Positions 34,868 to 43,656 of a stretch of DNA of 64,000 nucleotides are shown in pieces. The stretch is taken from contig JAATFV010000036.1 of assembly GCA_015655015.1 (NCBI GenBank), positions 22,253-86,252 of the forward strand, in the 5' to 3' direction. Position 1 is the first letter of the stretch, and each line of letters begins with the position of its first letter. The notes beneath the pieces are model-generated. The model was not told the DNA's origin. It saw only the letters and a list, made by a program, of their open reading frames with translations, and made no database searches. The position numbers were made by a program, and so were the translations under genes. This stretch comes from Chitinophagales bacterium (GTDB lineage Bacteria; Bacteroidota; Bacteroidia; Chitinophagales; Chitinophagaceae).

Positions 34868-36772
34868 ATGATGAGATCTATGTTAGCGATCGTTTTTGTC
34901 TTTTGCTCTTTTTGTTCTCAGGCGCAGGTTTTCCCGCCATCGGATTACCCACGGGGTTATTTTCGGGACCCGTTGAACATACCCATGAGCCTGGCCGCTA
35001 ATTTCGGGGAGCTTCGACCTGACCATTATCATATGGGCCTGGATATCCGTACCCAAAAAAAGGAGAATCTTCCCGTGCTGGCTGCTGCTGATGGTTTGGT
35101 CATCAAAGTGGTGATCGAGCCCCTCGGCTTCGGGCAAGCGATCTATATCCGGCATCCCAATGGTTATACGACGGTATATGCCCATCTGAATGCCTTCTTC
35201 CCGGCCTTGTCAGCTTATGTTCAACAGCAACAATATAAAATGGAGTCCTGGCGGATTGCTGTCGATATACCGGCCGGCCTTTTTCCTGTTAAAAAGGGGG
35301 AGCTGATCGCCTATAGCGGCAACAGGGGCGGCTCGCAGGGACCGCATCTTCATTTTGAGATCCGCCGGTCAGCGGATGATGTGAATCTCAATCCTCTTCT
35401 CTTTGGGCTACCGGTGCCGGATAATACTCCCCCTGTTATTCAGCGGCTGGCGATCTATGACCGCGACCGCAGCACCTATGAGCAATCCCCGATGATCCTT
35501 GCAGTTTATAGAGCCGGCGGCGCTGCATCTGCCGGTGGGGCTGCACCCGCTGGCGGGTCTGCCTCTGCCGGCGGCGCTGCCTGGGTCCTCCCCTCCGCCC
35601 GCATCACGGTATCCTCTCCGCGGGTGAGCTTTGCGATCTCGGCCTTTGATACCCAAACCGGCTCGGCCAATCCCAATGGCATCTACCAGGCTGCCCTCTA
35701 CGAAGATGACCAGCCGATCATCGGTTTTCAGATGGACAATATCAGCTACGACGATACCCGCAATATCAATGCGCATATCGACTACAAAACGCGGGAGACG
35801 GGCGGCCCGTTCCTGCAGCATCTGTCTTTGTTGCCCGGGTATGCTCCTCCGTCGATCTACCGGGCTGCCGCCCGGTCCGCAGCGGGTTCTGCTTCGACGG
35901 CTGGTGCTGCTAATCCAGCCGGATCCCCTTCCCCGGCCGGATCCCCGGCAGTGAAAGGAGCATCGCTTCCCGATGGGGTGATCGATCTGAGCGATGGCGC
36001 TGTGCACACGATGCGTATAGAGGTAAAAGATGCTTATGGCAACGCTTCGCAGCTGAGATACCAGGTGTTATATCTGCCGGCCTCTCCCAACCGGAATATC
36101 CCATCCAATCCCGGCAAACGGTTCTACCCGGGAATGCTGGATGGATATGAGACAGATGACTGCGCATTTTATATCGGGGAGAAAAGCCTCTACGATTCCG
36201 TATTTATTATGTACAGGACTTCCGGCTTTCCCGGAACGAGTGTTATCCTGCCGGGCGCCCGGGACATTCTTTCGGCTGTGCATATTATTGGGGAGCCCTT
36301 CATACCGCTGCAGGAGCCCCTCCTGGTCCGCATAAGACCTATTCATAAAGACAAAGTAGATGCTGTTACCCGAAAGGACCGGGTGGTAATGGTCCGTTCG
36401 GGGGGAGGCGGGAAAGACGTGATCAAGCCTGAATGGCAGGGCGGCTGGGCCTCCGGGCGGTTCCGCGAATTTGGGAATTTCCAGCTGGTGGAGGATAACG
36501 AAGCTCCGGTGATCACCCCCATTGGCATAGCGGAAGGGGCCTTGCTGAACAAATCCTCCCGGATCGCGTTTACGGTGAAGGACAACCTGGGCGTTGTCCG
36601 CAATTTCCGGGCTGAGCTGGACGGGAAATGGCTTTGCTTTACGAATGATAAGAACCTTGCCTTTATCTATAAATTCGATGAACATTGCCCGCCCGGCCGG
36701 CACCTGCTGAAAGTGACCGTGGAAGATGTGGCGGGTAACCGGGCCACGAAAGAATATAATTTTACCCGCTAA
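34868..36772 (+). CDS. M23 family metallopeptidase (secreted)
   Basis: 634 aa. A signal peptide (residues 1-19, ending CSQAQ) is followed by the M23/LytM domain in about 50-180: PDHYHMGLD (His and Asp zinc ligands), NGYTTVYAHL, GPHLHFEIR. This family cuts peptidoglycan cross-bridges. The C-terminal 450 residues are beta-rich and unassigned. Two Ala/Gly/Ser/Pro repeats are inserted, one at residues 216-238 and one near 338-365. The start is one of the ATGs at 34868, 34871 or 34880. Confidence 0.85.
   Translation: MMRSMLAIVFVFCSFCSQAQVFPPSDYPRGYFRDPLNIPMSLAANFGELRPDHYHMGLDIRTQKKENLPVLAAADGLVIKVVIEPLGFGQAIYIRHPNGYTTVYAHLNAFFPALSAYVQQQQYKMESWRIAVDIPAGLFPVKKGELIAYSGNRGGSQGPHLHFEIRRSADDVNLNPLLFGLPVPDNTPPVIQRLAIYDRDRSTYEQSPMILAVYRAGGAASAGGAAPAGGSASAGGAAWVLPSARITVSSPRVSFAISAFDTQTGSANPNGIYQAALYEDDQPIIGFQMDNISYDDTRNINAHIDYKTRETGGPFLQHLSLLPGYAPPSIYRAAARSAAGSASTAGAANPAGSPSPAGSPAVKGASLPDGVIDLSDGAVHTMRIEVKDAYGNASQLRYQVLYLPASPNRNIPSNPGKRFYPGMLDGYETDDCAFYIGEKSLYDSVFIMYRTSGFPGTSVILPGARDILSAVHIIGEPFIPLQEPLLVRIRPIHKDKVDAVTRKDRVVMVRSGGGGKDVIKPEWQGGWASGRFREFGNFQLVEDNEAPVITPIGIAEGALLNKSSRIAFTVKDNLGVVRNFRAELDGKWLCFTNDKNLAFIYKFDEHCPPGRHLLKVTVEDVAGNRATKEYNFTR
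35513..35581 (+). repeat. 18-bp-period in-frame repeat in the M23 peptidase
   Basis: About four units of 18 bp encode AGGAAS, AGGAAP, AGGSAS and AGGAA in an interdomain stretch. The units differ by a few bases. They are similar in style to the E2 and ACP-AcpS linkers. Confidence 0.8.
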
Positions 36773-36783
36773 ATAAATATACC

Positions 36784-37254
36784 ATGGCCCATCTGCAGGA
36801 AGGCGACAAGGCCCCGGCATTCACTACCAAAGACCAGAAGGGAAAGACAGTATCCCTGGCCGATTACAAAGGGAAAAAGATCGTGCTGTATTTCTATCCG
36901 CAGGACGGGACCCCTACCTGTACTGTACAGGCCTGTAATCTGCGGGATAATTACGCGCTGCTGAAAAAGGAAGGGTTCACGATCCTGGGCGTCAGCCCGG
37001 ACGACGAAAAAAAGCATAAGAAATTCGAGGCAAAATTCGATCTCCCCTTCACGCTGCTGGCCGACCCGGAACATGCCGTCATTGATAAATATGGGGTTTG
37101 GGGGGAGAAACAGCTCTATGGACGGAAATATATGGGCCTGCTGCGTACGACCTTCCTGATCGACGAAAAAGGAGTGATCCGCAAAATATTCGGGAAGCCG
37201 AAAAGTAAGGAACATGCGGAAGAGATCGTCAAGGCATGGAAGGAGCTCAAATAG
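36784..37254 (+). CDS. bcp: Thiol peroxidase, Bcp/PrxQ type
   Basis: 156 aa peroxiredoxin. FYPQDGTPTCTVQACNLRDNY has the peroxidatic Cys and a second Cys five residues on, the PrxQ resolving position. LLADPEHAVIDKYGVWGEK is typical. It reduces hydroperoxides using thioredoxin, in the cytoplasm. It follows the M23 gene by 11 bp. Confidence 0.93.
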   Translation: MAHLQEGDKAPAFTTKDQKGKTVSLADYKGKKIVLYFYPQDGTPTCTVQACNLRDNYALLKKEGFTILGVSPDDEKKHKKFEAKFDLPFTLLADPEHAVIDKYGVWGEKQLYGRKYMGLLRTTFLIDEKGVIRKIFGKPKSKEHAEEIVKAWKELK

Positions 37255-37277
37255 GTATCCCCCGAAATGTTACAAAA

Positions 37278-37778
37278 ATGACCATTCTTCCTGATAAAAG
37301 GAAATCACCCCGCCTGCAAGTGCTGGACACAGGGATGTTGAATCACTTCGCGGGGCTGCAAAAGGAAATCGTTTCCAGTCCGGATCTGGATGCAGTGTAT
37401 CAGGGCAAAGTAGTGGAACACATGGTGGGGCAGGAGTTACTGGCCTATAAATTCAATGTGCTGAATGAGCTTAATTTTTGGGTTAGGGACAAGAAAGATG
37501 CAGAAGCGAAAGTTGATTTTGTCATAGGCTACGAAGGCAGAATGATTCCTATCGAAGTCAAATCCGGAACAACCGGAAGGCTTCGTTCCTTACACGCATT
37601 TATGGATATGGTAAAGCATGATACGGCCGTGCGACTATATGGAGGGGTTTTAAAAGTAGACAGGGTGAAAACATTACAAGGGAAAGAATACAGGCTTTTA
37701 AACATGCCTTATTATCTGGCAGGAAAAATCGAAGAATATCTCAGATGGATGGAAAATACGACTGCGCCGGCTAAATGA
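37278..37778 (+). pseudogene. Remnant of an AAA ATPase with DUF4143: C-terminal fragment only
   Basis: The 166 aa ORF matches the C-terminal DUF4143 part of the AAA_14/DUF4143 ATPases (LQVLDTGMLNHF, VVEHMVGQELLAY, KVDFVIGYEGRMIPIEVKSG). Those proteins are usually around 380-400 aa with an N-terminal P-loop, which is absent here. The frame opens inside the 3' end of bcp (from 37236), so no promoter or start belongs to it. It is probably a decayed gene, although the remaining frame is intact to its stop. It overlaps birA by 8 bp at its end. Confidence 0.6.
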
Positions 37779-38547
37779 TCCATTCTACCTCTCCGAAGGT
37801 CCATTGTCTTTCCATGGTGTCCCGGGTCAGCAGATTGCCGTTTGGCGACACTCCCTCCACCATCGTTTCAAAAACGGCATTGCCTTTTTTGAGTCGCACG
37901 GACTCGTCGCGCTTGTAGAGATGGATATTGTACTCCTCTATCAGCCGGACAGCCCCGCCGGCCTCCAGTTCGCTGTACCGCCGATCCAGGCAGCTTCCTA
38001 ATTCCCGGGCCAGTTCTACCACATCGAAAGAGTTCCCGGTGATCTGCTTCAGCGACACAGGGTTTCGGGCTGATTCGGGAAATAACACCTGGTTGATGTT
38101 AATTCCTGTCCCGGCAATGGCAAACATCCATTGATCCCCCTTAAAACTGTTCTCAATCAGGATCCCGCCTGCCTTTCTGTCACGCCAGTACAGATCGTTG
38201 GGCCATTTGATGGTTGTTTCTTTCTCTCCGGCATAACGACTGAAAAGATCATGGCAGGCCAGCGCTACTGCTGCACTTAGGGGAAATTGACGTGTAATAG
38301 GCAGAAAGACAGGCTGTAACACCGTGCTCACTATGATATTTTCCCCTGGTGTGCTATTCCAGATCTTACCGCGTTGCCCCTTACCGGCCCATTGCTCCCG
38401 GGCAAAGATCATCGTGCCATGGGAGGCCATTCCTGCATGTGCCCGGGCCATGGCATAGTTGTTGGTGCTATCCACCGACTGTAATTCAATAAAAGAGTGT
38501 CCGATCGGCAAAAGATTACTATTTTTGGAAAGTGCAAAATTAAACAC
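37771..38547 (-). CDS. birA: Biotin--[acetyl-CoA-carboxylase] ligase
   Basis: 258 aa from a GTG start. It has SVDSTNNYAMARAHAG, REQWAGKGQRGKIWNS (biotinyl-AMP loop, canonical GRGRRG) and IKWPNDLYW with the catalytic Lys. No N-terminal HTH, so it is a monofunctional ligase and not a repressor. A -7-like box (TAATTTTG, 38535-38542 minus) covers codons 2 to 5, so the real start could be the TTG at 38511. Confidence 0.88.
   Translation of the reverse strand: MFNFALSKNSNLLPIGHSFIELQSVDSTNNYAMARAHAGMASHGTMIFAREQWAGKGQRGKIWNSTPGENIIVSTVLQPVFLPITRQFPLSAAVALACHDLFSRYAGEKETTIKWPNDLYWRDRKAGGILIENSFKGDQWMFAIAGTGININQVLFPESARNPVSLKQITGNSFDVVELARELGSCLDRRYSELEAGGAVRLIEEYNIHLYKRDESVRLKKGNAVFETMVEGVSPNGNLLTRDTMERQWTFGEVEWII
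38535..38542 (-). promoter_or_regulatory. -7-like box overlapping the birA start
   Basis: TAATTTTG on the minus strand lies inside codons 2-5 of the annotated GTG-start gene. It matches TAnnTTTG. If used, transcription begins after the GTG. Confidence 0.35.
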
Positions 38548-38628
38548 GGCTTCTCACAATATTTTGATTTGCTTTCAATTAAAATATAATTTATAACAAA
38601 AACGTTTTGATTATTGGAACAGCTTTCT

Positions 38629-39018
38629 ATGTTAGCTACCGGGAAACGCAAAGGTGTAGCCAGATTGACGAGGAATTCGAAAATTTTTAAAACTATTGTC
38701 CACGCTATCCAGGATAAAAAAGGTGAAAATATTGTTTCCCTCGATTTGCGAAAGATACCCGAAGCCGTAGCAGACTTCTTTATCGTTTGTGAAGCCAGCA
38801 GTACAACCCAGGTAAAAGCAATAGCCGATTTTATTGAAGAATCAACAAGAACAAGCTGCGACGACCTCCCCTATAAGCACGAAGGCAGACAGACCCTTCA
38901 ATGGGTCTTACTTGACTATGTGAATGTCGTCGTTCACGTCATGTTACCGGAAAGCCGCCGTTTTTATAAGCTGGAAGATATGTGGAGTGACGCTCCCCGG
39001 GAGGAGCATACAGCGTAG
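38629..39018 (+). CDS. rsfS: Ribosomal silencing factor RsfS
   Basis: 129 aa from the ATG at 38629; a TTG at 38614 would add five residues. NIVSLDLRKIPEAVADFFIVCEASSTTQVKAIADFI and HEGRQTLQWVLLDYVNVVVHVMLPESRRFYKLEDMW are the RsfS/Iojap signatures. It binds ribosomal protein L14 and blocks subunit joining under starvation. Divergent from birA and 115 bp before ftsH. Confidence 0.93.
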   Translation: MLATGKRKGVARLTRNSKIFKTIVHAIQDKKGENIVSLDLRKIPEAVADFFIVCEASSTTQVKAIADFIEESTRTSCDDLPYKHEGRQTLQWVLLDYVNVVVHVMLPESRRFYKLEDMWSDAPREEHTA

Positions 39019-39133
39019 AAAAGCCCTCATTTCCGGCAATTTAACAGTATATTTTGCCGTTTGAAGGGTTTTTCTAAACATTTTTACTTTATCTTTTTTA
39101 TTATTAATAAGAAAACAACACGGACAAATACAA

Positions 39134-41215
39134 ATGCCACAGGAAGATCTGAAACAAAACGATAAATCTAACTTTCCCAGGTTCAGGCCCAGGGGGGATG
39201 ATGATAATGGTTCGAGAAAAGGCCCTAAGTTCAGCATATATTGGATCTGGGGGATCATAGCCGCTGTATTGATCGGCTTTAACCTCTTTGGAGGTCTTTC
39301 CCCCGACGCCCGCCCTACCGACGAGCTGGAATTCCGCAAGAATATGCTGGCGAACGGGGATGTTGAAAAGATCGATCTTGTATCCAACAAGCAGCTGGTC
39401 CGGATTTATATCAAAAAGGACAGCCTTACAAAAGCGTACTATTCCGGTAAGATCAATAAGAACAACTGGCCCGGAGGCGTAAGCAAAGATGGTCCCCAGT
39501 TTGAGTTCAAGGTTTCGGATGTAAAGGATTATGAAAAGCTGTTAAGGGATTATTTTACCAAAAATCCTTCACTGGAAGTTGCCATCAATTCCAAGTCGGA
39601 GGGAGAATGGTTTGGTCCCCTGCTCAATTTCCTGCTTCCTTTACTGATTATAGTGCTTATCTGGGTCATGCTCATGCGAAAGATGGGCGGTCAGGCCGGC
39701 AGCGGCGGTCCGGGCGGCATCTTCAATATCGGCAAATCAAAAGCAACGCTGTTTGATAAGGGTACGAAGGTCACGATCACCTTTAATGATGTGGCTGGTC
39801 TGGATGAAGCGAAAGTAGAGGTGATGGAGATCGTTGACTTCTTGAAGAATCCAAAAAAATATACGGCGCTCGGCGGAAAGATACCCAAGGGAGCCTTACT
39901 GGTAGGACCTCCCGGAACAGGAAAGACCTTGCTGGCAAAAGCGATGGCAGGTGAGGCCCAGGTGCCTTTCTTCTCCATGAGCGGCTCTGACTTTGTCGAA
40001 TTATTCGTGGGGGTAGGCGCCAGCCGGGTACGGGATCTTTTCAAACAGGCAAGGGAAAAAGCCCCCTGTATCATCTTTATCGATGAGATAGATGCCATCG
40101 GCCGTGCAAGAGGTAAGAATGCCATCATGAGCAATGATGAAAGAGAAAGCACTTTAAATCAGCTGCTGGTGGAAATGGACGGTTTTGGCGGAGATAGCGG
40201 GATCATTGTGCTCGCAGCGACCAATCGGCCGGATGTGCTGGATACTGCTCTTTTGCGCCCGGGTCGTTTCGACAGGCAGATCTCCATTGACAAGCCCGAT
40301 CTGAAAGGCCGCGAAGCAATCTTCAAAGTACACCTGAAACCGATCAAGATCTCCAGCAAGCTGGATATTCATAAGCTGGCAGAACAAACACCGGGTTTTG
40401 CCGGCGCCGATATAGCCAACGTCTGTAACGAAGCCGCCCTGATCGCTGCCAGGAAAGGAAAGGATAATGTAGAAATGGAAGATTTCCAGGATGCAGTGGA
40501 CAGGGTGATTGGCGGGTTGGAAAAGAAGAATAAGATCATTTCCCCTGACGAGAAAAGGATCATCGCCTACCATGAGGCAGGACACGCTATTTGCGGCTGG
40601 TACCTGGAACATGCATATCCGCTGCTGAAAGTCACTATCGTTCCCAGAGGGGTGGCTGCGCTGGGATATGCGCAATACACGCCGAAAGAGCAATATCTCT
40701 ATAATACGGACCAGCTTTTCGATCAGATCTGTATGACCCTCGGCGGACGGGCCAGCGAAGAGCTGAATTTCGGAAAAATATCCACGGGCGCCCAGAACGA
40801 TCTGCAACAGATCACCCGGATAGCTTATTCCATGGTAACCGTATATGGGATGAATGATAAGGTGGGAAATGTGAGCTTTTATGATCCGGCCGCAGAGAAC
40901 TCTTTCACCAAACCTTACTCGGAAGAGACTTCGAAGATAATAGATGAAGAGGTGCGTAAGCTGATCGACAAGGCCTTCGTTGCCACCAAGGCGCTCCTGA
41001 CCGAAAAAAGTAAAGAGGTGACGATGCTGGCGGAGGCGCTGCTGCTGAAGGAAGTGCTGTTCCAGAGCGATGTGGAGACCCTGATCGGCAAACGGCCCTA
41101 CGAGGAAAAACGGGCATTGGATGTTACAGAGCATGAAGAGGAGATCCATCCGCTCGGCAGTAACGGAGTTCCTCCAGTGGTCATACTTCCCCCGGCTACA
41201 GAAGAAGTAAAATAG
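39134..41215 (+). CDS. ftsH: ATP-dependent zinc metalloprotease FtsH
   Basis: 693 aa. Two transmembrane segments ([20 protein letters not shown] and [18 protein letters not shown]) flank the periplasmic part. GPPGTGKT is Walker A (near residue 258), [11 protein letters not shown] is Walker B, SRH/second-region of homology follows, and HEAGH (480-484) binds zinc. It degrades membrane and short-lived soluble proteins, LpxC being the well-known target in Gram-negatives. Three bp separate it from the LUD gene. Confidence 0.96.
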   Translation: MPQEDLKQNDKSNFPRFRPRGDDDNGSRKGPKFSIYWIWGIIAAVLIGFNLFGGLSPDARPTDELEFRKNMLANGDVEKIDLVSNKQLVRIYIKKDSLTKAYYSGKINKNNWPGGVSKDGPQFEFKVSDVKDYEKLLRDYFTKNPSLEVAINSKSEGEWFGPLLNFLLPLLIIVLIWVMLMRKMGGQAGSGGPGGIFNIGKSKATLFDKGTKVTITFNDVAGLDEAKVEVMEIVDFLKNPKKYTALGGKIPKGALLVGPPGTGKTLLAKAMAGEAQVPFFSMSGSDFVELFVGVGASRVRDLFKQAREKAPCIIFIDEIDAIGRARGKNAIMSNDERESTLNQLLVEMDGFGGDSGIIVLAATNRPDVLDTALLRPGRFDRQISIDKPDLKGREAIFKVHLKPIKISSKLDIHKLAEQTPGFAGADIANVCNEAALIAARKGKDNVEMEDFQDAVDRVIGGLEKKNKIISPDEKRIIAYHEAGHAICGWYLEHAYPLLKVTIVPRGVAALGYAQYTPKEQYLYNTDQLFDQICMTLGGRASEELNFGKISTGAQNDLQQITRIAYSMVTVYGMNDKVGNVSFYDPAAENSFTKPYSEETSKIIDEEVRKLIDKAFVATKALLTEKSKEVTMLAEALLLKEVLFQSDVETLIGKRPYEEKRALDVTEHEEEIHPLGSNGVPPVVILPPATEEVK

Positions 41216-41217
41216 AT

Positions 41218-41853
41218 ATGAAGATATCCTCCTCAAAGGAAAATATTCTCAAAAAGATAAGGAAGGCGTTGAGTCAATCAACGCCTATTCCTTTTCCCCA
41301 AAGTGAGGGCAATCATTCCGTTTTTCAACCAGCGACCCAGGATCCCGAAATTGAATTTGCAGAACAGTTTACCCGGTTACAGGGAAAATTCATTTTTTGC
41401 GTCGATCACCAGGAATTGGTGGCGCAGCTGAATACATTGGTCAGCACCCGGAGCTGGAAAAAACTGTACTGCCGGGAAGAGCCCCTGAAGGCTACCTTGA
41501 AGACCTATCTCTTTGATGGTTTTGTAGAAACAGAATTGGCGGATTGTGATGCCGCGGTCACCACCTGTGAACTGCTCGTGGCGAGGACAGGCAGTATCGT
41601 CATGAGCTCGGCCGGGCCCAGTGGCCGTACCGTCAGCGTATATGCTCCCATTCATATCTGTATCGCCTATACCGATCAATTGGTGTATGATATAAGGGAC
41701 GGGCTGCAGATCCTGAAAGAGAAATACCAGCATCATCTCCCTTCCCTGATCACTTTCGCAACCGGCCCCAGCCGCACGGCAGACATAGAAAAAACCCTTG
41801 TCGTGGGAGTGCATGGACCTAAGGAGGTGTACCTGTTCCTGGTGGACAGATGA
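41218..41853 (+). CDS. LUD domain protein (LutC/YkgG-like)
   Basis: 211 aa. The C-terminal half has CELLVARTGSIVMSSAGPSGRTVSVYAPIHICIA and ITFATGPSRTADIEKTLVVGVHGPKEVYLFLV, the LUD pattern. LUD proteins such as LutC take part in L-lactate oxidation with LutA/LutB, but neither is nearby. It is 2 bp after ftsH, so probably in the same transcript. Role here unknown. Confidence 0.85.
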   Translation: MKISSSKENILKKIRKALSQSTPIPFPQSEGNHSVFQPATQDPEIEFAEQFTRLQGKFIFCVDHQELVAQLNTLVSTRSWKKLYCREEPLKATLKTYLFDGFVETELADCDAAVTTCELLVARTGSIVMSSAGPSGRTVSVYAPIHICIAYTDQLVYDIRDGLQILKEKYQHHLPSLITFATGPSRTADIEKTLVVGVHGPKEVYLFLVDR

Positions 41854-41889
41854 TTTGGGCGCTGGGGTCCGTTCATTCAATTATATTTG
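41854..41889 (+). promoter_or_regulatory. lpxH promoter candidate
   Basis: TTTG at 41854-41857 and TATATTTG at 41882-41889 with a 24-bp spacer, one longer than usual. The ATG follows the -7 box by 4 bp, so the mRNA would be leaderless or nearly so. Confidence 0.45.
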
Positions 41890-41893
41890 CACG

Positions 41894-42697
41894 ATGCAGA
41901 TCCCTCCCGGAAAAAAAATATATCTACTCTCCGATTTTCACCTGGGCGCTCCCGATCATAAGACCAGCCTGATCCGGGAACGGCATATTACCGCATTCCT
42001 CGAAAGGATCCGCACAGACGCAGCGGAGATCTTTATCGTCGGTGACCTGTTCGACTTCTGGTATGAATACAAGACCGTCGTACCCAAAGGATATACCCGT
42101 ATCCTGGGCAAGATGGCGGAGATCACGGATTCAGGCATCCCTATTCATTTTTTCACCGGCAACCACGACATGTGGATGAGCGGTTACTTTGAGCAGGAGC
42201 TGAATATCCCTGTCTATCATGAACCGAAAGCGTTCGAATGGAACGGAAAGAAAATACTCATTGGTCATGGAGATGGCCTGGGACCCGGCGACCACGGTTA
42301 TAAGTTCATAAAAAAAATATTCCGCAACCGCCTCTGTCAGGCGTTGTTCGGCATTTTTCCCCCGGCTTTTGGAGTAGGGCTGGCAAACTGGCTCAGCCGT
42401 CGCAGCAGAGCGGCCACCGGGCAGATCGATGAAAAATTCCTTGGAGAAGATAAGGAATGGCTGATCATTTATTGTAAAGAAGTGTTGCAGACAACGTATT
42501 TTGACTATTTTGTATTCGGGCATCGCCATTTACCGATCGATTTCACGTTGGGCGATAGCGGCAGCAGGTACATTAACCTGGGCGACTGGATCCGTTATAA
42601 CACTTATGCCGTGTTTGACGGGCAGCAGTTGTCCCTGGTCGCGGAAGAGGGGGTTATGGAAAATAAGATCGTTAGGAAGCGATTTGACAGGCGATAA
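41894..42697 (+). CDS. lpxH: UDP-2,3-diacylglucosamine diphosphatase (LpxH-like)
   Basis: 267 aa from the ATG at 41894; an open frame to 41798 runs into the LUD gene in another reading frame. Metallophosphoesterase: LLSDFHLGAPDH, GDLFDFWYEY, TGNHDMWMSG, LIGHGDGLGPGD, VFGHRHLPID. It hydrolyses UDP-2,3-diacylglucosamine to lipid X in lipid A synthesis, at the inner membrane. The length fits the Bacteroidota form. Confidence 0.88.
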   Translation: MQIPPGKKIYLLSDFHLGAPDHKTSLIRERHITAFLERIRTDAAEIFIVGDLFDFWYEYKTVVPKGYTRILGKMAEITDSGIPIHFFTGNHDMWMSGYFEQELNIPVYHEPKAFEWNGKKILIGHGDGLGPGDHGYKFIKKIFRNRLCQALFGIFPPAFGVGLANWLSRRSRAATGQIDEKFLGEDKEWLIIYCKEVLQTTYFDYFVFGHRHLPIDFTLGDSGSRYINLGDWIRYNTYAVFDGQQLSLVAEEGVMENKIVRKRFDRR

Positions 42698-42751
42698 TAA
42701 TCGACTTCCAATGGAAAGACGTTGAGATTCGAAGTAAAACCATTATAACGG

Positions 42752-43564
42752 ATGAAATTTTTCTACATCGCCATTCTGGGTTGGTTTTCCTTTCAGACTG
42801 CTTCGGCGCAGCAGGCTTCTGATTTTGTATTGAGCAAAACAATTCAGGGAGATATTACCGATTTCACCGCAGACAATCTTGGTAATATCTACGTGCTGAG
42901 CAATGACAATCAGCTGAAAAAGCTTAGTCCGAACGGAGATTCCCTGGCCGTATTCAACGATGTCCGGCGGTATGGCAAGATCTGGTCTATAGATGCTACC
43001 AACCCGTTAAAGCTCCTGGTTTATTACAGGGAGTTTACCATGATCATCGAATTGGACAGGTTCCTGAATATCATCAATACCATTGACCTCCGGAAACTGG
43101 ATATCCTGCAGGCAAAAGCCGTAGGGCTGGCTTATGACAACAACGTCTGGGTATTCGATGAGCTCGATGCAAAGCTCAAGCGTATAGGAGACGATGGATC
43201 CCTGATAGACCAGACCACCGATTTCCGCCAGCTGTTCGATTCTGCACCCGATCCTTCCGTCATCCGGGACCAGGGAGGGCTGGTCTATTTGTACGACCCT
43301 TCAAAAGGCGTTTATGCATTTGATCATTATGGTGGCCTGAAGACACATATCGCCCTGCCGGGCTGGATAGACTTCAACGTCATCGACAAGAGCCTGCTGG
43401 GAAGGGACAGCCAGCAATTTTATAAATACCAGCTGGGCACCCTGGATATGCAGCAGTCTCCGATCCCCCCCGCCTACCGGGACGCGAGCAGGATCAGGAT
43501 TACTACCACCGCCATTTATGTCCTTAAAAAGACGGGGCTGGAGATTTATATGCGTCCGTCGTGA
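42752..43564 (+). CDS. Secreted beta-propeller-like protein, unknown function
   Basis: 270 aa. A signal peptide ends near TASAQ (residue 20). The mature protein has a regular beta rhythm with LGNIYVLSNDNQLKKLSPNGDSLAVF, followed by VWVFDELDAKLKRIGDDG, VYLYDPSKGVYAFDHYGG, and KKTGLEIYMR, consistent with NHL/6-bladed propeller blades. No ligand motif. Periplasmic. It may share a transcript with lpxH (54-bp gap). Confidence 0.6.
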   Translation: MKFFYIAILGWFSFQTASAQQASDFVLSKTIQGDITDFTADNLGNIYVLSNDNQLKKLSPNGDSLAVFNDVRRYGKIWSIDATNPLKLLVYYREFTMIIELDRFLNIINTIDLRKLDILQAKAVGLAYDNNVWVFDELDAKLKRIGDDGSLIDQTTDFRQLFDSAPDPSVIRDQGGLVYLYDPSKGVYAFDHYGGLKTHIALPGWIDFNVIDKSLLGRDSQQFYKYQLGTLDMQQSPIPPAYRDASRIRITTTAIYVLKKTGLEIYMRPS

Positions 43565-43615
43565 TGACCTTCTGCCGGCTGAATATTGCTGGTGATCGGA
43601 CTTGCATGTGGAATA

Positions 43616-43643
43616 TTGATGACCTGCTTTTATAATATCTTTG
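43616..43643 (+). promoter_or_regulatory. Promoter candidate of the MscS-type channel gene
   Basis: TTG at 43616-43618, a 17-bp spacer, TATCTTTG at 43636-43643. The ATG follows at 43657. Confidence 0.5.
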
Positions 43644-43656
43644 CCATACAACATTA

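Noticed and set aside
40154-41236. 360-aa minus-strand open frame opposite ftsH
   Set aside because: Mirror of a conserved gene; no recognisable domain and no promoter.
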